Shown: one piece after another, positions 16,010 through 24,716 of the stretch
Numbering within the stretch: the first letter of the stretch is position 1
Layout: each line of letters begins with the position of its first letter
Assembly (NCBI RefSeq): GCF_030252425.1
Contig: NZ_CP126994.1
Location: 2,723,001 to 2,787,000 of the forward strand
Direction: 5' to 3'
Source: Acidisoma sp. PAMC 29798
Lineage (GTDB): Bacteria > Pseudomonadota > Alphaproteobacteria > Acetobacterales > Acetobacteraceae
DNA length: 64,000 bases
Notes under the pieces: model-generated
What the model was told of the DNA's origin: nothing
The model's input: only the letters and a program-made list of their open reading frames with translations
Databases searched by the model: none
Program-made: the position numbers and the translations under genes

Positions 16010-16230
16010 TTCGGAAACCTTGGATGATTGGCACGCGGGACGTCTGGTGGCCGCAGCCGCCCGATCCGTCAAGCAGGATGTGTCACGCGGGTATGGCGGT
16101 GACGTCCGTCGGACTGGGCGCTGTCTTTTGTGCCGAACTGTTCCACGTGAGTCATTTGGTGATCGATCAACTCCACTGCCCTCGCCGGTTGGCGCGGCAT
16201 CAAGATCCCTCCCTAACCGATGAGTGGCCT

Positions 16231-17004
16231 ATGACGCATCTCGCCTTCGCCTTCTCCGGCTTGATAGTGGGCCTTCTTGTGGGACTGACGGGCGTCGGAG
16301 CCGGTTCGCTCATGACACCGCTTCTGATCCTTCTGTTCGCGGTTCATCCGGCACGCGCCGTGGGCAGCGATCTTCTCTATGCCGCGACGACAAAGGTGTT
16401 CGCCGCCGGCATCCATGGCTTTCGCGGCAGTGTGGATTGGCGTGTCACGGGCCTTCTGGCGACGGGCAGTGTGCCGGCGACCATCCTGACGATCCTGTTC
16501 GCGGCAAGCACGCATTGGAAGAACGGTCATACTGGGGCACTCATCACCTCCGTCCTCGCGATCGTGCTTCTCGTCACCGCGCTGCTGCTGATTTTTCAAT
16601 CTCAGGTGGTGCGCCTGGGCGCGCGGTTCATGGGCGAGCCCAGGCCGAGACGCACGATGGCCTTGACGATCCTGACCGGCGTCATCGTCGGCATCCTCGT
16701 CACCCTCACCTCCATCGGTGCAGGCGCGATCGGGGTGACAGCGCTGTTCGTGCTCTATCCGCGGTTGCCGGCGTCGCGGCTCATCGCTTCCGATATCGTC
16801 CATGCAGTGCCGCTAACCCTGATCGCGGGTGCCGGCCACTGGTGGCTGGGTGACGTCGATTTCGGTCTCGTCGGGTCGTTGCTGGTCGGGTCCATTCCCG
16901 GCGTCATCCTGGGCAGCCTGCTGTCCGTTCGGATGCCGGACCGCGCTCTGCGCCTGTGTCTGGCGGCGATCCTGACGATTGTCGGCATCCGCCTTCTGAT
17001 GTGA
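16231..17004 (+). CDS. TauE/SafE (TSUP) family membrane permease
   Basis: 257 residues with about eight hydrophobic segments. Two repeated halves carry the family glycine signatures (GLTGVGAGSLMTPLLILLF and TLTSIGAGAIGVTALFVL). TSUP proteins move sulfite, sulfonates or other small sulfur and organic anions across the inner membrane; placement beside the sulfate activation genes suggests sulfate or sulfite transport, which is an inference. The start is at the ATG at 16231; the longer upstream frame has no hydrophobic or family-like sequence. Intact although both flanks are degraded genes. Confidence 0.88.
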   Translation: MTHLAFAFSGLIVGLLVGLTGVGAGSLMTPLLILLFAVHPARAVGSDLLYAATTKVFAAGIHGFRGSVDWRVTGLLATGSVPATILTILFAASTHWKNGHTGALITSVLAIVLLVTALLLIFQSQVVRLGARFMGEPRPRRTMALTILTGVIVGILVTLTSIGAGAIGVTALFVLYPRLPASRLIASDIVHAVPLTLIAGAGHWWLGDVDFGLVGSLLVGSIPGVILGSLLSVRMPDRALRLCLAAILTIVGIRLLM

Positions 17005-17006
17005 CG

Positions 17007-17230
17007 TCAGTCGGCACTCGCACGTCCGCGCCAATCGGCCAGGACATCGGTCAAGGTCTGCTCCCAAGCCATCTTTGGCGCCCAGCCAAGCCGCGCGCGA
17101 GCGGCCGTCGCATCGCCGATGGCGACTGGAATGTCGGTTGACCGCACCCGCGGTCTCGGTCTCGATCCGCGCGCTGATCTGCGATAGCGCGTGGGAGCCG
17201 AGCACCCGTGTCCCGCCGGAGCGACCCAGC
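17007..17230 (-). pseudogene. Nucleotide-sugar epimerase/reductase C-terminal remnant
   Basis: Minus-strand frame ending at 17007 reads RSTDIPVAIGDATAARARLGW then APKMAWEQTLTDVLADW, which is the C-terminus of GDP-mannose dehydratase/reductase-type proteins. Upstream, in another frame, SHALSQISARIE resembles an earlier part of the same family, so a frameshift and internal deletion are likely. No start or NAD-binding domain remains. With the glycosyltransferase remnant it suggests a lost polysaccharide cluster. Confidence 0.6.
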
Positions 17231-17238
17231 TCGGTGGG

Positions 17239-17331
17239 AGTGTTTGAAGTTGCGTTGATCATCACCCAGCTCTCCTATCGTCAACCGCGCAGTTGATGCA
17301 CCCGGGTAGGCCCGCCGGCCTACCCGGGTGC
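17239..17331. repeat. Dispersed intergenic repeat, copy A, with 15-bp hairpin
   Basis: A 45-base head (AGTGTTTGAAGTTGCG...) matches 39 of 45 positions in copy B at 27361. It is followed by a perfect 15-bp stem with 4-base loop at 17298-17331 (GCACCCGGGTAGGCC paired with GGCCTACCCGGGTGC). The hairpin could terminate transcription between the TSUP gene and the toxin gene. Confidence 0.75.
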
Positions 17332-17343
17332 GCAACCATTTCA

Positions 17344-17372
17344 TTGCATTTTAGAAACGTTTATGGTATATG
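17344..17372 (+). promoter_or_regulatory. Candidate promoter of toxin-immunity operon
   Basis: TTGCAT and TATATG with a 17-base spacer, in a short AT-rich stretch 26 bases before the toxin start. GGAGG follows at 17385-17389. Sequence pattern only, but one of the better matches in the window. Confidence 0.5.
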
Positions 17373-17397
17373 ACGCGTCCGACTGGAGGCGTGGCCA

Positions 17398-18861
17398 GTG
17401 TCAGACGAGCATTCTAAAGACCGCGTGTATGACTCCGACTATGTCGCCGACGAACTCCGCGTTCCCTTCGTCTTCATCCCCCGTGGTGCGCCGCGGCCCT
17501 TGGAATGGATGGCCGCCCACCCCGGCTGGGTGAAGTTTCCCGCGACCTTCGTGCCGCGCCGCGTGCAATCCACGACGCCGGCCCCGACAGCAGCGCCCCA
17601 GGCGACGGCGCCCGGGACCGATGGGGCGACGAGACCGGAAGCAGCGGTGCATGCCTCGACGGCATCGTCCAGATCGATGGCGCCGCCACCGCTGCCGCGG
17701 GGCTCACCTACCCTGGCGAGCGGATTGGCACCCGGTCGGCGGGAGCTGCTGCGGCCGCCGAACGACCGTCGCACCATCGATCCGGTCCAAGCCTACCGAC
17801 TGGCCAATGCCTCCGACGCCATCGCTGCATTCCGCCGGATGGACGCGTTGTTTCCCCGCGCCCCCGGCGGTCGCGTTGATGAAGCGGGCCAAGGCGGCGG
17901 CCCCGCGATTGCACACGCCCCTACGGCCTCACACAAGACCACCGTCACAGGCATCGGTGGAACGACCGCGCCCGTCGGCGAGGCCACGCCTGCCCTTTCG
18001 GCAGCGGCCCTCGCGGGTATCGCCGCACCGATCGTCCCGTTGGTCGCCTGGGCTGCCGCGCTCGCGCTCCTGGCGAAAGCGGTCTGGCCGACGCCCCTGG
18101 ACCCCGATGAGGACGCACGACTGAAAGAGGCGCTCAAGGAAAACGACCCGCACGGGCTGCATGGCGGCTTGGTGCCACCACCGCCGACGCCGACCCTCCC
18201 CGGTCTGGTGCCGCCGATAGGCGCCAAGACCAAGCCTGGCGAAGGTGGGTTCATCCCGCCGAAACCCGCACCGCCTGTGCCCGGCTTTACCCCCGCCCCG
18301 CCGCGACACCCAGTCCTGCCCGGCCGCGCGATCGAGGTGCAGAAGCCCACGGTCTTCTACAAGAACCGCAACAAGGGCCTTCCGCCAGGCGCGAAGACAT
18401 ATTCGAAGCGGGCGCGGGTCATCGCCCAGACGGTCAGTCCGGGGGTGACTCAGATCTTGAGTAAACATGAGTGGGACGCGCATCACCTGCTGAGCGCCGC
18501 CATCATGCACGACGAGGCTCAGCTCACCGCGGATCTGCTGGCCGCCGGCTTTCGCATGGATTCGCCGTCCAACATCGTAGCGGTGGCGCGCTCGTACGCG
18601 GCACAGCAAAAACTGAAGGCGGCCGGCATCCATAGCCCGTGGCATGGCCACGGTCATCCTGACCTGATCGAGACGACGAGGGTTAGCATCCAGAAAATAA
18701 TGCGAGAGCTTCGGAGGCGAAATCTGAAACCCGGCACGGTGCCCTACCAACGTGCCCTGAAGCCGATGATCGATAACCTTCTTAAAGATCTTCGCGCTAA
18801 GGTCGGGAAAGTCGACACGTTGACGGAGAATGACGATGGCGCGTCCCTTGCCGATGCCTGA
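17398..18861 (+). CDS. Polymorphic toxin-like protein with C-terminal AHH/HNH nuclease motif
   Basis: 487 residues, GTG start with GGAGG eight bases upstream. N-terminal region (1-60) unrecognised; 60-130 is Ala/Pro/Thr-rich; 198-230 is a single strong hydrophobic helix; 258-312 is proline-rich linker; 350-470 is the putative effector. The effector has WDAHHLL (A361-H362-H363), Asn392 and WHGHGHP (H416, H418, H420), the pattern of AHH-type nucleases of the HNH/Endo VII superfamily. I see no signal peptide, PAAR, RHS or VgrG domain, so the export route is unknown. Its 3' end overlaps the first immunity-like gene by about 26 bases. Confidence 0.72.
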   Translation: MSDEHSKDRVYDSDYVADELRVPFVFIPRGAPRPLEWMAAHPGWVKFPATFVPRRVQSTTPAPTAAPQATAPGTDGATRPEAAVHASTASSRSMAPPPLPRGSPTLASGLAPGRRELLRPPNDRRTIDPVQAYRLANASDAIAAFRRMDALFPRAPGGRVDEAGQGGGPAIAHAPTASHKTTVTGIGGTTAPVGEATPALSAAALAGIAAPIVPLVAWAAALALLAKAVWPTPLDPDEDARLKEALKENDPHGLHGGLVPPPPTPTLPGLVPPIGAKTKPGEGGFIPPKPAPPVPGFTPAPPRHPVLPGRAIEVQKPTVFYKNRNKGLPPGAKTYSKRARVIAQTVSPGVTQILSKHEWDAHHLLSAAIMHDEAQLTADLLAAGFRMDSPSNIVAVARSYAAQQKLKAAGIHSPWHGHGHPDLIETTRVSIQKIMRELRRRNLKPGTVPYQRALKPMIDNLLKDLRAKVGKVDTLTENDDGASLADA

Positions 18862-19573
18862 CGTCGATGTCGCCCAGCCGGGCAACCCAGCGCCGCGATT
18901 TTGGCTTCTCAAGCAAGTCGGTCGAAGTGGGCTGAAATATCTGCGCTCGCTCATGCGCGACTCGACCCTCGGCCTGCAAAACTCGAGCACTGTGGGATTC
19001 GCGGAAATCCGCCTGGCAGAAAAGTCGAAGATCCTGAGCAGTGACGATATTCCTCTGCCGCCCCGCTTTCCGAAGCTGACACTGATATTGCCGGAAAAAC
19101 GCTTCGCGCCCGATTTCTTCACGCAAGCCGACTACCAATTCTGTTCCGAAAAACTGCGGCTCCTGCTGGATCAGCCGGAGCATGTCGTTCAGTTCGTGCC
19201 GATCGATTTCTACGCGGGAGGAGACGAGGCGCGTGCCAAGAACTACACCTGCATGCGCGTCATCGCCAATCAACCGGCGGTGGATATCTATCGATCCGAT
19301 TGCGACGTCGCGGAATTCATCAACCCGATCACCGGTGAACGTAGCGCAAATCCCCGCTTTCCAAACCGCTTCGCGCTGTTGGAAGGATTGGAGGCGCGGA
19401 CGGAGGTCTTTCGCATCGATGAAAGCTCAACTCGCATACTGGTAACGGACGCGGTTGCCGAACGTGTCGTGCGTGGCCGCTGCACGGGCATCGAATTCGC
19501 CGACCCCGAGGACCTTCAGTACACCGACAAGCCCAAACGCTATCGTGGACCGAAAGGTGTGGTCGAGCGATAG
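18836..19573 (+). CDS. Putative immunity protein (Imm11/DUF1629-like), copy 1
   Basis: 245 residues from the second of two adjacent ATGs; the first (18830) is only two bases from the GGAG element, the second has normal eight-base spacing. Cytosolic, no signal peptide. The layout, with ILPEKRFAPDFF, DQPEHVVQFVPI, VDIYRSDCDV and TEVFRIDE blocks, resembles the DUF1629/Imm11 immunity family of polymorphic toxin systems; this is by pattern memory and not certain. Overlap with the toxin 3' end implies coupled translation, as expected for a cognate antidote. It shares its N-terminal variants with copy 3 and its C-terminal variants with copy 2. Confidence 0.68.
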   Translation: MARPLPMPDVDVAQPGNPAPRFWLLKQVGRSGLKYLRSLMRDSTLGLQNSSTVGFAEIRLAEKSKILSSDDIPLPPRFPKLTLILPEKRFAPDFFTQADYQFCSEKLRLLLDQPEHVVQFVPIDFYAGGDEARAKNYTCMRVIANQPAVDIYRSDCDVAEFINPITGERSANPRFPNRFALLEGLEARTEVFRIDESSTRILVTDAVAERVVRGRCTGIEFADPEDLQYTDKPKRYRGPKGVVER

Positions 19574-19606
19574 GGATGAAAGTCGACACGTTGACGGAGA
19601 ATGACC

Positions 19607-20344
19607 ATGGCGCGCCTCTTGCCGATGCCTGACGTCAATGTCGCCCAGACGGACAACCCGATACCGCGATTTTGGCTTCTAGAGGAAACGGGTCGAAGTG
19701 GGCTGAAATATCTGCGCTCGCTCATGCGCGACTCGACCCTCGGCCTGCAAAACTCGAGCACTGTGGAATCCGCGGAAATCCGCCTGGCAGAAAAGTCGAA
19801 GATCCTGAGCAGTGACGATATTCCTCTGCCACCCCGCTTTCCGAAGCTGACACTGATATTGCCGGAAAAACGCTTCGCGCCCGATTTCTTCACGCAAGCC
19901 GACTACCAATTCTGTTCCGAAAAACTGCGGAACCTGCTGGATCAGCCGGAGCATGTCGTTCAGTTCGTGCCGATCAACTTCTTCGCGGGAGGAGATGAGG
20001 CGCGTGCCAAGAACTACACCTGCATGCGCGTCATCGCCAATCAACCGGCGGTGGATATCTATCGATCCGATTGCGACGTCGCGGAATTCATCAACCCGAT
20101 CACCGGTGAACGTAGCGCAAATCCCCGCTTTCCAAACCGCTTCGCGCTGTTGGAAGGATTGGAGGCGCGGACGGAGGTCTTTCGCATCGACGAAAGCTCA
20201 ACTCGCATACTGGTAACGGACGCGGTTGCCGAACGTGTCGTGCGCGGTCGCTGCACGGGCATCGAATTTGCCGACCCCGAGGACCTTCAGTACACCGACA
20301 AGCCCAAACGCTATCGTGGACCGAAGGGTGTCGTCGAGCGATAG
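19607..20344 (+). CDS. Putative immunity protein (Imm11/DUF1629-like), copy 2
   Basis: 245 residues, about 13 differences from copy 1, most in the first 60 residues (LLEETG in place of LLKQVG; STVESAEI in place of STVGFAEI) plus RNLLDQ and INFF. Its C-terminal half is identical to copy 1. The upstream ribosome-binding segment was duplicated from the toxin 3' end. Directly before it ATGAAAGTCGAC could start an 18-codon peptide that repeats the toxin tail and overlaps this start. All residues seen as conserved among the copies are intact, so it is probably functional. Confidence 0.66.
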   Translation: MARLLPMPDVNVAQTDNPIPRFWLLEETGRSGLKYLRSLMRDSTLGLQNSSTVESAEIRLAEKSKILSSDDIPLPPRFPKLTLILPEKRFAPDFFTQADYQFCSEKLRNLLDQPEHVVQFVPINFFAGGDEARAKNYTCMRVIANQPAVDIYRSDCDVAEFINPITGERSANPRFPNRFALLEGLEARTEVFRIDESSTRILVTDAVAERVVRGRCTGIEFADPEDLQYTDKPKRYRGPKGVVER

Positions 20345-20377
20345 AGCTGAAATTCGACACGTTGACGGAGAATGACA

Positions 20378-21115
20378 ATGGCGAGTCCCTTGCCGATGCC
20401 TGACGTCGATGCCGCCCAGCCGGGCAACCCAGCGCCGCGATTTTGGCTTCTCAAGCAAGTCGGTCGAAGTGGGCTGAAATATCTGCGCTCGCTCATGCGC
20501 GACTCGACCCTCGGCCTGCAAAACTCGAGCACTGTGGGATTCGCGGAAATCCGCCTGGCAGAAAAGTCGAAGATCCTGAGCAGTGACGATATTCCTCTGC
20601 CGCCCCGCTTTCCGAAGCTGACACTGATATTGCCGGAGAAGCGCTTCGCGCCCGATTTCTTCACGCAAGCCGGCTACCAATTCTGTTCCGAAAAACTGCG
20701 GCTCCTGCTGGATCAGCCGGAGCATGTCGTTCAGTTCGTGCCGATCAACTTCTTCGCGGGAGGAGACGAGGCGCGTGCCAAGAACTACACCTGCATGCGC
20801 GTCATTGCCCGGCAACCGGCGGTGGATATCTATCGATCAGATTGCGACGTCGAAGAATTCGTCAATCCTATCACCGGTGAACGCAGCGCAGATCAGGGCT
20901 TTCCAAACCGCTTCGCGCTGTTGGAAGGATTGGAGGCGCGGACGGAGGTCTTTCGCATCGATGAAAATTCCACATTCACACTGGTGACGGACGCGGTTGC
21001 CGAACGTGTCGTGCGTGGCCGCTGCACGGGCATCGAATTTGCCGACCCCGAGGACCTTCAGTACACCGACAAACCCAAACGCTATCGTGGACCGAAGGGT
21101 GTCGTCGAGCGATAG
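20378..21115 (+). CDS. Putative immunity protein (Imm11/DUF1629-like), copy 3
   Basis: 245 residues. Like copy 1 in the N-terminal half (LLKQVG, STVGFAEI, RLLLDQ), like copy 2 at INFF, and private changes in the C-terminal half: ARQPAV, VEEFVNP, SADQGF, ENSTFTL. About 14 differences from copy 1. The start and ribosome-binding site match the other copies. Last gene of the array, converging on the DUF2147 gene with 69 bases between; that gap holds only a degenerate half of the GCGGAA/CTGCG palindromic repeat (21161-21175). Confidence 0.66.
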   Translation: MASPLPMPDVDAAQPGNPAPRFWLLKQVGRSGLKYLRSLMRDSTLGLQNSSTVGFAEIRLAEKSKILSSDDIPLPPRFPKLTLILPEKRFAPDFFTQAGYQFCSEKLRLLLDQPEHVVQFVPINFFAGGDEARAKNYTCMRVIARQPAVDIYRSDCDVEEFVNPITGERSADQGFPNRFALLEGLEARTEVFRIDENSTFTLVTDAVAERVVRGRCTGIEFADPEDLQYTDKPKRYRGPKGVVER

Positions 21116-21184
21116 GTCGTCACATGGGCGATAGTCCGTGACAGGCGTCGTGCCAGGATGGCGGAATACGCTGCGTCGTCGCTC

Positions 21185-21649
21185 TTACTCCGGCATCCGC
21201 TGCCACATCTGCGACCGGCCCATCATCGCAATGCCAATGAAGCCGCGCACGATCAGCGTCTCGCCATCCGGCCCGACATGGATGCGGCAATGATAGACCG
21301 AGCCATCCTCGGGGTTGAGGATGGTGCCGCCGTCCCAACGCGCCCCATCCGGCTTGAGGTCGCGGATGATCTCCAACCCCACCACCGGCTTGCCCGCGCG
21401 GTCCCCGGCGCAATCGACGCAATGCTTGTCGGCGTAAATCGGGTCGAGCACCGCCGTGACCGTGCCATACAGCATGCCGTTCCGCTCGGTGATGCGCACC
21501 AAGGCGCGGGGCTTGTTGGTCTTGTCGTCGATCGTCCGCCACAACCCGAGGGGCGAACCGTTCCGCGCCTGCGCCACCAGCGGCGCACCCAGCCCGGCCA
21601 GCAGCACGAAGCCGCCCAGGAAACCCGCCATCCAATTCCGTCGCAGCAT
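21185..21649 (-). CDS. DUF2147 domain protein, exported
   Basis: About 154 residues. An N-terminal signal peptide ([19 protein letters not shown], cleavage likely after VAQA) is followed by the DUF2147 core: [52 protein letters not shown]. Family members are small periplasmic or envelope proteins of unknown function. The ATG at 21649 has GAGGGGAAA upstream; an upstream TTG at 21664 is less likely. Divergent from dapF. Confidence 0.85.
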   Translation of the reverse strand: MLRRNWMAGFLGGFVLLAGLGAPLVAQARNGSPLGLWRTIDDKTNKPRALVRITERNGMLYGTVTAVLDPIYADKHCVDCAGDRAGKPVVGLEIIRDLKPDGARWDGGTILNPEDGSVYHCRIHVGPDGETLIVRGFIGIAMMGRSQMWQRMPE

Positions 21650-21727
21650 AAGATTTCCCCTCAAGGCATTGGAGGCTCACGGCAATCGCTCTTTCGGCCG
21701 CGTCCGCAGGCACCTATAACCGCCCGC

Positions 21728-22564
21728 ATGGAGATTGCCTTCATCAAGATGCATGGCGCTGGGAACGATTTCGTCGTGCTGGACGGGCGCGCGATCCCGC
21801 TCGACCTGACTGTGGACCGCATTCGCCACCTCGCCGACCGGCGGCTGGGCATCGGGTGCGACCAGCTCATCAGCTTGGAACCAGCCGGGCCGGGTGCGGA
21901 TGTCTTCATGCGCATCCACAACCCCGACGGGTCTGAATCCGGCACCTGCGGCAATGCCACCCGCTGCGTCGCCAGCCTGGTCGGGCGTGAGCGCGGTACC
22001 CAAAGCCTCACCATCCGTACCATCGCTGGCGACCTGCCCTCGACCCTGCTCGCCGACGGCCGCGTCACGGTCGATCTCGGCGCGGCCCGGCTTGATTGGG
22101 CCGAAGTGCCGCTGGCCCATGCTATGGATACGCTGCACCTGCCGCTGGAGGGCGATCCCGCCGCCTGCTCCATGGGCAATCCGCATGCGACCTTCTTCGT
22201 GGATAGCCTCGACGGTCTCGACATCACGACACGCGGGCCCCGCTTTCAGGCCGACGCGTTGTTCCCACACGGCGCCAATATCGGCTTCGCGCAGATCCTG
22301 GCGCCCGGCCGCATTCGCCTGCGCGTGTTCGAGCGCGGTGCCGGACTCACGCTCGCCTGCGGCTCCGGCGCCTGCGCAACCCTGGTGAACGCGGCGCGGC
22401 GCGGCCTCACCGGCCGCCAGGCGCGCCTCATCCTCGACGGCGGCGAACTCGACATCTTATGGCGCGACGACGGGCATGTGCTCATGACCGGCCCAGTCGC
22501 GACCAGCTTCCGGGGGACCATCGATCTCGGCGCAGTCGCCAGCCGTGTCAGCCGCGCCGCGTGA
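21728..22564 (+). CDS. dapF: Diaminopimelate epimerase
   Basis: 278 residues. Interconverts LL- and meso-diaminopimelate for lysine and peptidoglycan. Both catalytic cysteines are visible, in [11 protein letters not shown] and [12 protein letters not shown], with the N-terminal [10 protein letters not shown] signature. The ATG at 21728 is chosen because family sequence begins there. The stop overlaps the GTG of mtaB (GTGA). First gene of the dapF-mtaB-ftsY-thioesterase run. Confidence 0.97.
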   Translation: MEIAFIKMHGAGNDFVVLDGRAIPLDLTVDRIRHLADRRLGIGCDQLISLEPAGPGADVFMRIHNPDGSESGTCGNATRCVASLVGRERGTQSLTIRTIAGDLPSTLLADGRVTVDLGAARLDWAEVPLAHAMDTLHLPLEGDPAACSMGNPHATFFVDSLDGLDITTRGPRFQADALFPHGANIGFAQILAPGRIRLRVFERGAGLTLACGSGACATLVNAARRGLTGRQARLILDGGELDILWRDDGHVLMTGPVATSFRGTIDLGAVASRVSRAA

Positions 22565-23790
22565 CGGTCGAGGTTCTGAGCTTCGGCTGCCGGCTGAACA
22601 CCTATGAGGGTGAGGTCATGCGTGGCCATGCCCAGACGGCGGGGCTGACCAAAACCGTCATCGTCAATACCTGCGCCGTCACGGCCGAGGCCGAGCGGCA
22701 GGCGCGCCAGACCATCCGCCGCATCGGGCGCGAACAGCCGGACGCCACCATCGTCGTCACCGGCTGCGCCGCGCAGATCGATCCCGCCGCCTGGGGCGCG
22801 CTGCCCGGCGTTGCCCGCGTGCTCGGCAATGTCGAAAAGCTGGATGCCGCCCATTGGGTCGCGGGCGCCCCTTCGGCAGTGTCGGATATCATGACCGCAA
22901 CCGAGACGGCCGCGCATCTGGTCACGGAATTCGCCGGCCGCGCGCGGGCCTTCGTGCAGGTGCAGCAGGGCTGCGACCACCGCTGCACCTTCTGCGTCAT
23001 TCCCTTCGGGCGCGGCCCCAGCCGCAGCGTGCCGATGGGCGCCATCCTGGCGCAGTGCCGCTCCCTGATCGGCTCCGGTTACCGCGAAATCGTGCTGACC
23101 GGCGTCGATATCACCAGCTATGGCAGCGACCTGCCGGGCCAGCCGCCCCTCGGCCAGATGGTACGGCGCCTGCTGGCCCTGCTGCCGGAGCTTGCGCGCC
23201 TGCGCCTATCCTCCCTAGACCCCTGCGAAATCGACGCGGATCTCTGGGCACTGATCGCCGAAGAGCCGCGGCTGATGCCGCATCTGCATCTGTCGATCCA
23301 AGCAGGCTCGGACCTCATTCTCAAGCGCATGAAGCGCCGCCACCTGCGCGCCGATGTGATCGCCGTGGCCCGCCGCGCCCGCGATCTGCGGCCGGGCATC
23401 GCCTTCGGCGCCGATCTCATCGCGGGCTTCCCGACCGAGACGGAGGAGGCTTTCGCCGAAACCCTGGCGCTGGTCGAGGACGCGGATCTGACCATGCTGC
23501 ATGTCTTCCCCTATTCCGAACGCGCCGGCACGCCGGCGGCACGGATGCCCTCCGTGCCCAAGGCCCTGCGGAAGGAACGGGCCGGACGCCTGCGCGCTGC
23601 CGGCACCCGCGCCGCCGCGCGTTTCGACGAGACGCGCCTCGGCCAGACCGTGCATGTGTTGGCCGAGACCGAGACGCGCGGCCATTGCGAGCATTTCCGC
23701 CCCGTGCGTCTGGCGCATGCGGCGGTGCCCGGCGCGATCGTGACGGCGACCGTGACGGGCGCAGACGCCCTCGGCCTGATCGCCGCCTGA
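22561..23790 (+). CDS. mtaB: tRNA t6A37 methylthiotransferase MtaB
   Basis: 409 residues, radical SAM methylthiotransferase that turns t6A into ms2t6A at tRNA position 37. The N-terminal domain has the three cluster cysteines ([24 protein letters not shown]), the radical SAM motif is CDHRCTFC, and a TRAM-like C-terminal part follows. GTG start overlaps the dapF stop, and its stop overlaps the ftsY ATG (TGATG). Confidence 0.95.
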   Translation: MTVEVLSFGCRLNTYEGEVMRGHAQTAGLTKTVIVNTCAVTAEAERQARQTIRRIGREQPDATIVVTGCAAQIDPAAWGALPGVARVLGNVEKLDAAHWVAGAPSAVSDIMTATETAAHLVTEFAGRARAFVQVQQGCDHRCTFCVIPFGRGPSRSVPMGAILAQCRSLIGSGYREIVLTGVDITSYGSDLPGQPPLGQMVRRLLALLPELARLRLSSLDPCEIDADLWALIAEEPRLMPHLHLSIQAGSDLILKRMKRRHLRADVIAVARRARDLRPGIAFGADLIAGFPTETEEAFAETLALVEDADLTMLHVFPYSERAGTPAARMPSVPKALRKERAGRLRAAGTRAAARFDETRLGQTVHVLAETETRGHCEHFRPVRLAHAAVPGAIVTATVTGADALGLIAA

Positions 23791-24716
23791 TGGCGCTGTC
23801 CGGTTTCTTCTCCCGGCTGAAAGAGGGGCTGTCACGCTCCACCCAAAAGCTCAGTTCCGGCATCACCGCCGTCTTCACCAAGCGCAAGCTGGATGACGCC
23901 GCGCTCGACGAGTTGGAGGAGTTGCTGATCGGCGCCGATCTCGGCCCCGCCGCCGCCAAGCGCGTCATCGCCGCCTTCCGCCGCACCCGCTTTGGGGACG
24001 ATGTGACGGATGAGGAGATCAAGACGGCGCTGGCGACCGAGATCACCACCATCCTCGACCCCGTGGCGAAGCCGCTGGTGATCGATCGCGGCCATGCCCC
24101 GCATGTCGTGCTGGTGGTCGGCGTGAATGGCACTGGCAAGACCACGACGATCGGCAAATTCGCGCAATTCTACCGCGAGCAGGGATTTCGCCCGATGCTG
24201 GTGGCGGGCGACACCTTCCGCGCCGCCGCTGTGGAGCAGTTGCAGATCTGGGGGGAGCGCACCGGCGCGCCCGTGGTCTCCGGCAAGCCCGAGACGGATG
24301 CCGCCGGCCTCGCCTTCACGGCGCTGGAACGCGCGAAACGGGAGGGGATCGACCTGCTGCTGATCGATACCGCCGGGCGGCTGCATAACAAGACCGCCCT
24401 GATGGACGAATTGGCGAAGATCATTCGCGTCATCCGCAAGCTCGACCCCACGGCGCCCCATTCAGTGCTGTTGGTGCTGGATGCGACAACCGGCCAAAAC
24501 GCCCTCAATCAGGTCGAAGTCTTCCAGGATCTCGTCAATGTCGATGGGCTGATCGTCACCAAGCTCGATGGTTCGGCGCGTGGCGGTGTGGTCGTGGCCC
24601 TGGCCGAGGAATTCGGCCTGCCCGTGCATGCCGTGGGTGTGGGCGAACAGGCCGGCGACCTGCGCCCCTTCATCGCCGCTGAATTCGCGCGCGGGTTGGT
24701 CGGCGCGAATGTCTGA
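23790..24716 (+). CDS. ftsY: Signal recognition particle receptor FtsY
   Basis: 308 residues, short alphaproteobacterial form without a long acidic A domain. N domain begins GFFSRLKEGLSRS; the G domain has the P-loop VNGTGKTTT, DTAGR and TKLDGSARGG motifs. It docks ribosome-SRP complexes at the inner membrane. Overlaps mtaB by one base and the downstream thioesterase by eight. Confidence 0.97.
   Translation: MALSGFFSRLKEGLSRSTQKLSSGITAVFTKRKLDDAALDELEELLIGADLGPAAAKRVIAAFRRTRFGDDVTDEEIKTALATEITTILDPVAKPLVIDRGHAPHVVLVVGVNGTGKTTTIGKFAQFYREQGFRPMLVAGDTFRAAAVEQLQIWGERTGAPVVSGKPETDAAGLAFTALERAKREGIDLLLIDTAGRLHNKTALMDELAKIIRVIRKLDPTAPHSVLLVLDATTGQNALNQVEVFQDLVNVDGLIVTKLDGSARGGVVVALAEEFGLPVHAVGVGEQAGDLRPFIAAEFARGLVGANV

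Larger units (their letters stand above)
18807..21119 (+). repeat. Three exact 771-bp tandem units (immunity array)
   Basis: Units 18807-19577, 19578-20348 and 20349-21119 have the same 771-base period with no indels between starts. Each begins GAAA(G/T)TCGACACGTTGACGG, which in unit 1 is the last coding part of the toxin gene, carries the ribosome-binding site GGAG and ends after the immunity-like gene. The toxin terminal reading frame, including its stop, is kept in all three units. Confidence 0.95.

Noticed and set aside
16010-16230. Coding extension of the TSUP transporter into the rrf2 upstream region
   Set aside because: The extra 80 residues are not hydrophobic or family-like and overlap the rrf2 start; the gap more likely holds the divergent promoters.
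18807-21119. Tandem repeats considered as a CRISPR or VNTR array
   Set aside because: The unit is 771 bp and each contains an intact 245-residue gene; it is a gene triplication.
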